Origin: an uncultured bacterium
GTDB lineage: Bacteria > Bacillota > Clostridia > Lachnospirales > Lachnospiraceae
DNA: 5,852 bases
NCBI GenBank assembly: GCA_937916345.1
Contig: CALFUE010000184.1
Location: 1 to 5,852 of the forward strand
Reading direction: 5' to 3'
Shown here: piece after piece, positions 1 to 5,600 of the stretch
How the letters are laid out: each line of letters begins with the position of its first letter
How positions within the stretch are numbered: the first letter of the stretch is position 1
Program-made: the position numbers and the translations under genes
Notes under the pieces: model-generated
The model's database searches: none
The model's input: only the letters and a program-made list of their open reading frames with translations
What the model was told of the DNA's origin: nothing

Positions 1-47
1 TGATCCACTATTCTCTCATAATCATTTTTATTGATAAATATCTTCAT
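1..47 (-). CDS. Start of a probable second JAMM/M67 metallopeptidase, truncated by the window edge
   Basis: An ATG at 47-45 follows the MoeB/ThiF stop by 2 nt and is preceded by a GGTGGTGAG purine-rich site. The frame remains open for all 15 visible codons, giving MKIFINKNDYERIVD. The pattern of a short strand followed by an amphipathic helix matches the N-terminus of M67 JAMM proteases (compare the DITISDVMIADLVHRA start of the upstream JAMM protein), and a JAMM gene is the expected neighbour of a carrier whose tail needs trimming. The catalytic motif lies outside the window, so the identity rests on a short segment and context. Confidence 0.5.
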   Translation of the reverse strand, partial: MKIFINKNDYERIVD

Positions 48-49
48 CT

Positions 50-871
50 CTACTCACCACCGCCGGGCTTGAATTCGCAGGCCGCCTGCTCGTAGTCTAT
101 GAGCTTTGTTATCGTCGGATTGTCCGAGCATACGGCGCAGCCCTTGATCCTTGGCGGAAGCTTCACCTTGTGAAACTCCATCTTCAGCGCGTCATAGGTA
201 AGCAGATAACCCACGAGCAGATCACCCGCACCCGTAATATATTTCACTGCCTCCATCGCCTGGAGAGAGCCAATAACGCCTGCCATGGCGCCTATCACTC
301 CCGCCTGCTTACAGGTAGGCACAGCGTCCTTTGGAGGCGGATCCTTGAATATACATCTGTAGCAGGGTCCCTCACCGGGGATTATGGTGGTGAGCTGTCC
401 CTTAAATCTGATGATACCGGCATGGGAAAGAGGCTTCTTTGCCATCACGCAGGCGTCATTTATCAGGAATTTCGCCGGGAAATTGTCTGTCCCATCCAGT
501 ATGAAATCATAATCACTGATCAAATCGAGTATATTGGCGCTGGTGACAAAATCGTGATAGGTGTTTACGGTCACATCAGGATTGATAGCCTGCATCGTCT
601 CCTTCGCAGACTCAACCTTTGGTCTGCCAATATCCGCCGTGGTATGTATTACCTGGCGCTGGAGGTTGGAGAGATCCACCACATCCGCGTCAGCGATACC
701 AATTGTCCCTACACCCGCAGCCGCGAGATATAGCGCGGCGGGGGCACCTAAGCCCCCCGCACCTATGATCAGAACCTTTGAATTGATCAGTTTTTTCTGT
801 CCCTTAACTCCTACTTCCTTTAATATGATATGTCTGGAATAGCGCTCGAGCTGTTCATTGGTAAATGCCAT
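50..871 (-). CDS. HesA/MoeB/ThiF family E1-like adenylyltransferase (sulfur-carrier activating, HcyF-like)
   Basis: This 273-residue enzyme is predicted to adenylate the C-terminal glycine of a ThiS-like carrier so that sulfur can be added to give the thiocarboxylate. All ATP-site residues known from MoeB are present: Arg13 (RYSRH), GAGGLG (37-42), Asp61, Asn69 and Arg72 in SNLQRQ, Lys85, and Asp129 in DGTDN. The zinc-type pairs are C170xxC173 and C245xxC248, and the conserved Cys187 (VPTC) is the position of the ThiF/MoeB conserved cysteine. Length is normal and no rhodanese is fused, unlike eukaryotic MOCS3. The start at ATG 871 overlaps the carrier's stop by one base, so the two are almost certainly partners. 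The C-terminus reads KPGGGE, resembling a carrier tail, but these codons also form the purine-rich site before the next gene. Assignment to homocysteine, thiamine or molybdopterin synthesis is not possible from sequence; the neighbourhood favours cysteine/methionine sulfur transfer. Confidence 0.92.
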   Translation of the reverse strand: MAFTNEQLERYSRHIILKEVGVKGQKKLINSKVLIIGAGGLGAPAALYLAAAGVGTIGIADADVVDLSNLQRQVIHTTADIGRPKVESAKETMQAINPDVTVNTYHDFVTSANILDLISDYDFILDGTDNFPAKFLINDACVMAKKPLSHAGIIRFKGQLTTIIPGEGPCYRCIFKDPPPKDAVPTCKQAGVIGAMAGVIGSLQAMEAVKYITGAGDLLVGYLLTYDALKMEFHKVKLPPRIKGCAVCSDNPTITKLIDYEQAACEFKPGGGE

Positions 872-1080
872 TATCTGCTTCCTCCTCCCATGAAATACAA
901 GAATTCCACCTCGTCGCCATCACTCAGTATGCGGCTTCCAAAGTCCTGCGCGTCTATAAATTCCTCATTTACGGATACGGTCACATACTGCGGTGTCTCA
1001 ACCTGTTCGATCTCTATGAGCTTCTCTACGGTAGTTCCCTCTTCTAGCTCCTTTTTTTCTCCTCCGACTAAAATTATCAT
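871..1080 (-). CDS. ThiS/MoaD-like sulfur carrier protein with C-terminal extension beyond Gly-Gly
   Basis: This 69-residue beta-grasp protein has the size and pattern of ThiS: an initial strand MIILVGGEKKEL, a TTVEKLIE helix, a VTVSVNEEFID strand pair, and ILSDGDEVEFLYFMGGG leading to the C-terminus. Sulfur carriers act as thiocarboxylates on a terminal Gly-Gly made by an E1-like partner. Here the chain ends GGGSR, so two or three residues must be removed before activation, as for QbsE and HcyS, whose trimming is done by JAMM proteases. It starts at ATG 1080 with AAGGAG 6 nt upstream, 30 nt after the desulfurase. Its TAA overlaps the ATG of the MoeB/ThiF gene by one base, and that gene is followed by a probable JAMM gene. 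It differs clearly from the CysO-like domain of the upstream fusion, so the locus has two carrier types. Thiamine ThiS is the main alternative, but no other thiamine genes are visible. Confidence 0.88.
   Translation of the reverse strand: MIILVGGEKKELEEGTTVEKLIEIEQVETPQYVTVSVNEEFIDAQDFGSRILSDGDEVEFLYFMGGGSR
881..886 (-). promoter_or_regulatory. Ribosome binding site of the MoeB/ThiF gene, embedded in the carrier's glycine codons
   Basis: AGGAGG lies 9 nt before ATG 871 and is formed by the GGA GGA GGA codons that encode the triple glycine of the carrier tail. The functional C-terminus and the downstream translation signal therefore share the same bases. Confidence 0.65.
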
Positions 1081-1110
1081 ACTATTCTCCTTTTTTAGGG
1101 TTAAAAGAAT

Positions 1111-2703
1111 CTACGCAAATGTCCTTAATACTTTTACCATGGCGTCTATGTCATCAGGCGAGTTGTAAAGCGCGAGAGTAGGTCTTACAGAACCCTCAAA
1201 GCCAAAATGCCTGAGCACCGGCTGTGCACAATGATGTCCGGTGCGAACGGCGATGCCATAGCTGTCCAGTCTCTTTCCGACCTCCTCGTCCGAGTATCCG
1301 TCCAGCTTGAAGGAAAGCACGGATGCCTTGTTCAATGCCGTACCGATAAGATGGAGACCGTTTACTTTTTTCATCTCGCTCATAGCGTAGGTCAAAAGCT
1401 CATGCTCCCATCTATAGACACACGGCATTCCTATGGTGCTCAGGTACTGCAGGGCTGCTCCAAGTCCCACGGCATCAGCGATGGAGCCTGTACCTGCCTC
1501 GAATTTGTTCGGAGCAGGATTATAGACAGTGCGCTCAAAGGTCACGTCCTTTATCATGTTGCCGCCGCCGTGATAAGGTCTTGCTGCTTCAAGGAGCTCC
1601 TTCCTTCCGTATACAGCTCCGATTCCCGTAGGACCGAAAATCTTGTGTCCCGAAAAAACCAGGAAGTCCGCATCCATTGCCGACACATTGAGGGGTATAT
1701 GCGCCACCGACTGAGCTGCGTCTATCAGTATACGCACCCCGTGCCTGTGTGCTACGGCGATAAGCTCCTCCACGGGTGTCACGGTGCCAAGCACATTTGA
1801 GACATGAGTCACCGAGACGAATTTCGTCCTCCTGGTAAAAAGCCCCTCGTAATCATGCAGCAGCAGCTGTCCGGTCTCATCACAGGGAATAACCTTTATG
1901 ACTGCCCCTGTTTCCTGAGCTATGAGCTGCCATGGAACAATGTTCGCATGATGCTCCAAAATAGATACTATTATCTCATCCCCGGGCGAGAGCAGCTGCT
2001 TTACATAAGCGTTTGCAACCAGATTTATTCCCTCTGTGGTACCCCTGACAAACACTATCTCTTCCGAGGAACCAGCCCCGATAAAATCCCTCACGGTGTC
2101 TCTGGCTGCCTCGTAAGCATCCGTAGACCTGGCAGCAAGAGTATGTGCTCCCCTGTGAACATTGGAGTTCTCATGCTGATAGTAATAGGATATTCGGTCA
2201 ATGACCTGGTTCGGGCGCTGAGTTGTGGCTCCGTTATCAAGCCATACGAGGGGATTTCCATTTATCGTCTCTGAGAGTATGGGAAAATCATTTCTGATCT
2301 CCTCAAGTGTCTTTGAACCGATCCTGATGGATGCGTTGCGTGAAGAGCCGCTACTCTTCCCATCGTCAGCCTTCACATCAAGAGCGCTTATCGGATGTGT
2401 GTTAACATCGATCACACGATCCTGCTCCTCAGCCTCCACGCCTGACATTACCATCGGAGAATAGCGTGCTGCTGCGGGATTTTCAAAGGGATGCTCCCAA
2501 TCGAAATCAGATCTCCCGGCACTTTCAAGGCTTCCCGACCAGGCTAAGCCTTCCGTTAAAGCCACATTCTCATAAGCTTTTTCCTGCCCCTCAACCGAAT
2601 CGATGCTTTCGCCCAGATCTCCGAACATGTCATTCGCAATTCTGGCAAGCTCAGCCTCTCTCATTACACCTGCCTGCGATGTGAATTCATCAATCGTAGT
2701 CAT
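1111..2703 (-). CDS. Family 2A encapsulin cargo: SufS-type (group II) cysteine desulfurase with N-terminal targeting extension
   Basis: This is a PLP enzyme that takes sulfur from L-cysteine as an enzyme persulfide, leaving alanine. Counting from ATG 2703, the protein has 530 residues. Residues ~1-127 are an extension absent from ordinary SufS: a helix-like ELARIANDMFG (18-28), an NPAAARYSPMVM stretch (76-87), and otherwise acidic, Ser/Gly-rich, probably disordered sequence. Family 2A cargo desulfurases use such an extension for loading into the shell. The catalytic domain (~130-530) shows WLDNGATTQRP, LEHHANIVPW (His stacking on PLP), DAAQSVAH (PLP-ring Asp), SGHKIFGPTGIG with Schiff-base Lys354, and RTGHHCAQP with catalytic Cys492. 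An intact RPTLALYN motif follows. The start lies inside the encapsulin gene (14-nt overlap), which suggests translational coupling of shell and cargo. No SufU or IscU is visible, so the sulfur acceptor may be the neighbouring rhodanese or carrier proteins (inference). Confidence 0.94.
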   Translation of the reverse strand: MTTIDEFTSQAGVMREAELARIANDMFGDLGESIDSVEGQEKAYENVALTEGLAWSGSLESAGRSDFDWEHPFENPAAARYSPMVMSGVEAEEQDRVIDVNTHPISALDVKADDGKSSGSSRNASIRIGSKTLEEIRNDFPILSETINGNPLVWLDNGATTQRPNQVIDRISYYYQHENSNVHRGAHTLAARSTDAYEAARDTVRDFIGAGSSEEIVFVRGTTEGINLVANAYVKQLLSPGDEIIVSILEHHANIVPWQLIAQETGAVIKVIPCDETGQLLLHDYEGLFTRRTKFVSVTHVSNVLGTVTPVEELIAVAHRHGVRILIDAAQSVAHIPLNVSAMDADFLVFSGHKIFGPTGIGAVYGRKELLEAARPYHGGGNMIKDVTFERTVYNPAPNKFEAGTGSIADAVGLGAALQYLSTIGMPCVYRWEHELLTYAMSEMKKVNGLHLIGTALNKASVLSFKLDGYSDEEVGKRLDSYGIAVRTGHHCAQPVLRHFGFEGSVRPTLALYNSPDDIDAMVKVLRTFA

Positions 2704-3643
2704 AATACTCACCCACCTCTACATCTTCGAGAACGGCGATTGCGTCGTCTGCCAGTATCGCTGCTGAGCAGTACAGGCTCAAAAGATAAGAGGCAACGCC
2801 CTTGTCATCAATTCCTCTGAATCTTACTGACAGGCCTCTTGAGTGCTCATTCTTCATGCCAGCCTGATAGAGCCCTATTACGCCTCTCTTTGCCTCTCCG
2901 GTACGAATGAGGAGGATGTTTGTCTTTCCGTTTTCTGCTGCCGGATTCTTTAATCCATCGACAAGGAGCTTGTCTGTGGGGATAACCGGTATCCCTCTCC
3001 ATGTGAGGAATGTGCCGCCGCCGATGTTTGCGACTACAGGCGGTACGCCCCTCCTTGTACATTCTCTCTCGAATGCGGCTATAGCTCTGGGATGAGCCAG
3101 GAAGAATGAGGGTTCCTTCCATACCTTTGAGATGAGTTCATCGAGATCATCAGGAGTCGGAGCTCCGTTTCTGGTGGATATTCTCTGTGAATCAGCTACA
3201 TTTTTTAACAGACCGTAATCATCATTATTGATGAGCTGGCTCTCCTGACGCTCGCGAAGCGACTCGATAGCCAGTCCCAGCTGCTCCTGAACCTGATCAT
3301 AAGGAGCGCTGTATACATCCTCGATAGCTGTATTTACATTGATGATGGTAGATATAGAATTCAGTCTGTACTCGCGGGGCTCGGTCTCATACTCGATATA
3401 GCCCTCGGGAATGATGTCAGATTTCTTTGTCTGACTGCATAGCACATCAAGAGGGGTCTCTCCCTCTACTACCTTATTAACCCTGAAAATACCTGTTTCC
3501 AAGCCTTTAAATTCGAGAAATTTTGTGAGCCACTTGGGAGTAAGCGCTCCGTACTGCGGCTTTGTCTTTGTGACATTGGCCAGATTGTAGGCTGCAGCTG
3601 CGCCCAATGCGTTGATGCCTGACTGCTTTGCTTCGTTTGCCAT
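2690..3643 (-). CDS. Family 2A encapsulin nanocompartment shell protein (SrpI-like, HK97 fold)
   Basis: This 317-residue protein is recognisable as a family 2A encapsulin, the group typified by cyanobacterial SrpI. These shells have the HK97 phage-capsid fold and self-assemble into cytosolic icosahedral compartments that load cysteine desulfurase. Recognisable segments are the N-terminal arm ending in KTKPQYGALTPKWL (27-39), the EPREYRLNSISTIINVNT strand region (88-105), the helix rich in RERQESQLINNDDYGLL (130-146), SFFLAHPRAIAAFERE (179-194), GTFLTWRGIPVIPTDKL (210-226) and the C-terminal SRGLSVRFRGIDDKGVASYLL (268-288 region). No cyclic-nucleotide-binding insertion is present, which separates it from family 2B. 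Length is normal. The acidic, tyrosine-rich tail (EYYDYD) is encoded by the DNA that also contains the desulfurase start. ATG 3643 has a perfect AGGAGG. The adjacent cargo gene with its N-terminal extension confirms the family assignment. Confidence 0.95.
   Translation of the reverse strand: MANEAKQSGINALGAAAAYNLANVTKTKPQYGALTPKWLTKFLEFKGLETGIFRVNKVVEGETPLDVLCSQTKKSDIIPEGYIEYETEPREYRLNSISTIINVNTAIEDVYSAPYDQVQEQLGLAIESLRERQESQLINNDDYGLLKNVADSQRISTRNGAPTPDDLDELISKVWKEPSFFLAHPRAIAAFERECTRRGVPPVVANIGGGTFLTWRGIPVIPTDKLLVDGLKNPAAENGKTNILLIRTGEAKRGVIGLYQAGMKNEHSRGLSVRFRGIDDKGVASYLLSLYCSAAILADDAIAVLEDVEVGEYYDYD
2713..2718 (-). promoter_or_regulatory. Ribosome binding site deciding the cysteine desulfurase start
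   Basis: AGGTGG within the encapsulin coding sequence lies 9 nt upstream of ATG 2703-2701 but directly against the alternative GTG 2712-2710. It therefore favours the ATG, which would shorten the protein from 533 to 530 residues. Confidence 0.55.
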
Positions 3644-3653
3644 TTTGTTTGTT

Positions 3654-3659
3654 CCTCCT
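3654..3659 (-). promoter_or_regulatory. Strong ribosome binding site of the encapsulin gene
   Basis: A perfect AGGAGG stands 10 nt upstream of the encapsulin ATG (3643-3641), separated by an A-rich linker. It is the clearest Shine-Dalgarno in the window, consistent with the high copy number needed for a shell protein. Confidence 0.75.
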
Positions 3660-3663
3660 CTAA

Positions 3664-3738
3664 CTAACGCCAGCTTATTATCTGACTTACTCTGTCGGAC
3701 GCCGGTAGTGTCAACAACTCATTTCGTTCGTTGGACAA
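3664..3738 (-). CDS. Candidate 24-residue small ORF in the spacer before the encapsulin gene (unproven)
   Basis: A TTG codon at 3738-3736 lies 8 nt after AAGGAG (3752-3747) and opens a 24-codon frame ending in TAG at 3664. The peptide begins (M)SNERNELLTLP and ends QIISWR; it is hydrophilic, with no membrane segment or recognisable domain. It sits 31 nt after the fusion gene and 20 nt before the encapsulin ATG, so its translation could couple the two. A chance frame or part of a dispersed intergenic repeat is equally possible, and I do not recognise the peptide. The only support is the well-spaced Shine-Dalgarno sequence and the position. Confidence 0.25.
   Translation of the reverse strand: MSNERNELLTLPASDRVSQIISWR
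3677..3714 (-). promoter_or_regulatory. Possible promoter elements upstream of the encapsulin gene
   Basis: The spacer holds a perfect TTGACA (3714-3709) and a GATAAT (3682-3677). They are 26 nt apart, too far for an ordinary sigma-70 promoter. At the standard 17-nt distance from TTGACA only a poor AGTAAG is found, and GATAAT has no good -35 partner. The 125-nt spacer is by far the longest gap in the locus, so an internal promoter for encapsulin and desulfurase is plausible, but the spacing keeps confidence low. Confidence 0.2.
3709..3737 (-). other. Short imperfect hairpin in the spacer
   Basis: On the transcribed strand TGTCCAAC (3737-3730) can pair with GTTG-TT-GACA (3720-3709), leaving an 11-nt loop and a 2-nt bulge. 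No T-run follows, so it does not look like an intrinsic terminator. It could be an operator, an RNA processing site or chance. The right arm overlaps the TTGACA hexamer noted as a possible -35 box. Confidence 0.25.
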
Positions 3739-3768
3739 CTGCCAGACTCCTTAAAAATGAATGAATTG

Positions 3769-5238
3769 TTACAGCCATGCTCCCTCGTTGGAGAACATGA
3801 TATCCTTCATGGCGTCAATGCCGCCTTTTAGGTTATACATAGGACCCATGTAGCCTGCTTCACGCAGCGTGTTTATCGCGAGGATGCTCCTCTGACCCTG
3901 CCTGCAGATAAATATGGTCTCCTGCTCCGGGTTCAGCTCACCTTTTCTCCTGGCAAGCTGACCGATGGGAATCACAATGGCACCCGGGAATCTCTGGATC
4001 GCTCTCTCGTGTGGCTCCCTCACATCAACGATGGTGATGCTCTCGCCGCTCTCTATCTTTCTCGCCAGCTCCTCGGGCTCGTAACCCTCCACCGGCAATT
4101 CCGACTCATCCTCCTTCAATCCACAGAAATCGTCATAATCGAATTCCGTCAGCTCCCTGATCAGCGGATTTGCCGAACAAATCTGGCAATTCTTGTCTTT
4201 TTTTGTCTCAAGAAACCTCCACCTAAGGTTCATTGAATCGATGGACAACAACCTCCCGTCAAGATGTTCTCCGATACCCATAATGAGCTTTAAGGCTTCG
4301 TTTGCCATCAGAGAACCGATGACGCCCGGCAAAGGAGAAATCGCTCCTCCCGTAGCACAGGTCGGCACCATGCCCTTTGGCGGAGGCGCCGGAAATATGC
4401 AACGCAGGCATCCACCGTTACCGTAGTTCAGTACGGTAAGCATTCCTTCGTATTGGTATATCGCCCCATAGACCTCCGGTATCCCGCAGAGCACACAGGC
4501 GTCATTTATCAGATATCTTGTCTTATAATTGTCGGTACAATCTATGACAAGGTCATATCCGTCTATAATCGAAATAATATTGTCTTTATCAATATGGGAA
4601 TTCTCGTCTTCAAAATTAATGCCTTTATTGATATTTCTGACTTTATCTCTTGCTGAGGCAACCTTTGGCCTCTTTACATCTCTGGCTGTGTGAAGGATCT
4701 GACTCTGTGTGTTCTCGAGTGTCACATTGTCGAAATCCACTGCCTTTATGGTACCTACCCCCGCAGCCGCCAGATATTCTATCACGGGAGAACCCAGGGC
4801 TCCCGCTCCCGCTACGACCACTCTCGCGGCCTTTATCCTCTTTTGTCCTTTAACTCCTATCTCTTTTAATAGCAGATGCTTTCCGAATCGCTCTACCTCC
4901 GTATCATCGAGAGTCACAGCCTTTCGCCTGTCATCCGTTATCAACGGCTCAGGCCGCCCACCTGCTATTGCGGGAAGAAGCAACAGCTCTGCGTCATCAT
5001 CTGTCGCCTCATCCCATTTTTTAGGATCCGTTACATCAGTATCATTCAAATACAATCGGATGAAGCTTCGTATATTACCATCATCATCCAGCAGAACAGA
5101 CTTTGAATCCGGATATTCATCCGTCAGAAACTTTATTGCGTCAGCAATATTTCCGGCATCAGTCTCAAGACTGTCATTACCTCCAAAAAAGCTCCTCAAA
5201 GTCGCCGAAATATAAATATTCAATTTTGGTATCCTCAC
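3769..5238 (-). CDS. CysO/MoaD-like sulfur carrier - MoeB/ThiF E1-like adenylyltransferase - rhodanese triple fusion
   Basis: This 489-residue cytosolic protein has three domains. Residues 1-94 form a ubiquitin-fold sulfur carrier closest to CysO/MoaD (FIRLYLNDTDV, then LLLPAIAGG with Gly93-Gly94). Residues ~113-360 form an E1-like domain with AGAGALGS (nucleotide loop), VDFD (Asp168), Asn176, Lys192, CTDN (Asp236), the conserved Cys294 (VPTC) and zinc-type pairs C277xxC280 and C351xxC354. Residues ~386-489 form a rhodanese with active loop C445RQGQRS. E1-like enzymes adenylate a carrier C-terminus; rhodaneses carry persulfide sulfur. The carrier's Gly-Gly is internal, so it needs cleavage before activation, and the overlapping upstream JAMM gene is the obvious candidate. 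Two arginines that bind ATP in MoeB (Arg14, Arg73) are replaced by Lys120 and Ser179. The start is uncertain: GTG 5238 overlaps the JAMM stop (GTGA) but has AGGA only 1 nt away, while TTG 5223, nine nt after GAGG, would give a typical MNIYI carrier start. Confidence 0.9.
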   Translation of the reverse strand: MRIPKLNIYISATLRSFFGGNDSLETDAGNIADAIKFLTDEYPDSKSVLLDDDGNIRSFIRLYLNDTDVTDPKKWDEATDDDAELLLLPAIAGGRPEPLITDDRRKAVTLDDTEVERFGKHLLLKEIGVKGQKRIKAARVVVAGAGALGSPVIEYLAAAGVGTIKAVDFDNVTLENTQSQILHTARDVKRPKVASARDKVRNINKGINFEDENSHIDKDNIISIIDGYDLVIDCTDNYKTRYLINDACVLCGIPEVYGAIYQYEGMLTVLNYGNGGCLRCIFPAPPPKGMVPTCATGGAISPLPGVIGSLMANEALKLIMGIGEHLDGRLLSIDSMNLRWRFLETKKDKNCQICSANPLIRELTEFDYDDFCGLKEDESELPVEGYEPEELARKIESGESITIVDVREPHERAIQRFPGAIVIPIGQLARRKGELNPEQETIFICRQGQRSILAINTLREAGYMGPMYNLKGGIDAMKDIMFSNEGAWL

Positions 5239-5600
5239 TTCCTGTATTTTTTTATGTCTGTAATCTTCGCTTCATAAACCGAAAGGATCAGATACGTCAT
5301 TCCGGGGATCATATTTTTTTCGTCAGCCACAGATAATTCAGCGGGAGCATCCGGATGGGAGTGATAAAAACCCCCGACATCCTCATCCGTCTCCAATCCC
5401 TGCTCTATTCCGTAGAGCTCCATAGGATCAGCCTCAAAGGAAATATTGGGGTTCTCCGAATTATTCGTCAGGGAAAGGATACGATTCACCCTGCTGCCCT
5501 TTGACACCAAAACTCCGCAGCATTCATAAGGATATGTCTGCTCTGCCCGATGAACGAGGTCTGCGATCATAACATCGCTTATGGTTATATCACCTCTCAA
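5235..5600 (-). CDS. JAMM/MPN+ (M67 family) metallopeptidase, Mec+/HcyD-like
   Basis: This 121-residue protein is a zinc-dependent JAB1/MPN peptidase. The complete motif is visible: catalytic Glu26 in YPYECCGVL, zinc ligands His80 and His82 in FYHSHPD, Ser90, and Asp93, matching E-x(n)-HSH-x7-S-x2-D. In bacterial sulfur-carrier systems such enzymes cut after the Gly-Gly of ThiS/CysO-like proteins, either maturing the carrier or releasing a loaded amino acid: Mec+ releases cysteine from CysO, and QbsD and HcyD trim QbsE and HcyS. The start is TTG at 5600. An in-frame TGA lies immediately upstream, AGGAG (5610-5606) sits 5 nt before it, and the first beta strand (ITI) begins at residue 5, so the later Met11 would delete it. 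The gene overlaps the MetY-like gene (TTGA) and the following fusion gene (GTGA). Its C-terminus is a little short for the family. The likely substrate is a carrier encoded in the same locus, which is inference. Confidence 0.92.
   Translation of the reverse strand: MRGDITISDVMIADLVHRAEQTYPYECCGVLVSKGSRVNRILSLTNNSENPNISFEADPMELYGIEQGLETDEDVGGFYHSHPDAPAELSVADEKNMIPGMTYLILSVYEAKITDIKKYRK

Noticed and set aside
170..733. 187-codon open frame on the plus strand
   Set aside because: It is antisense to the highly conserved MoeB/ThiF gene, has no domain-like pattern, and the minus frame explains the region fully.
50..1080. Thiamine or molybdopterin synthesis operon
   Set aside because: No thiG, thiH, moaE or related genes are visible, and the carrier's GGGSR tail and JAMM neighbours fit amino-acid sulfur transfer better; not fully excluded because the flanks are unseen.
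1081..1110. A terminator between the desulfurase and the free carrier (A/T run near 1090-1105)
   Set aside because: The run is simply the A-rich stretch preceding the carrier's ribosome binding site; no GC stem precedes it.
1207..1800. 197-codon open frame on the plus strand
   Set aside because: Antisense to the cysteine desulfurase catalytic domain, cysteine/serine-rich and without recognisable motifs; a shadow frame.
2847..3122. 91-codon minus-strand frame inside the encapsulin gene
   Set aside because: Out-of-frame, Arg-rich and fully inside the encapsulin frame, which is clearly the coding one.
2690..3643. Phage major capsid protein as the identity of the HK97-fold gene
   Set aside because: No other phage genes are present, and the sequence and the adjacent extended desulfurase fit a family 2A encapsulin.
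4709..5215. 168-codon open frame on the plus strand
   Set aside because: Antisense to the carrier and E1 domains of the fusion gene; its Ser/Ala/Pro-rich composition is typical of a reverse-complement shadow.
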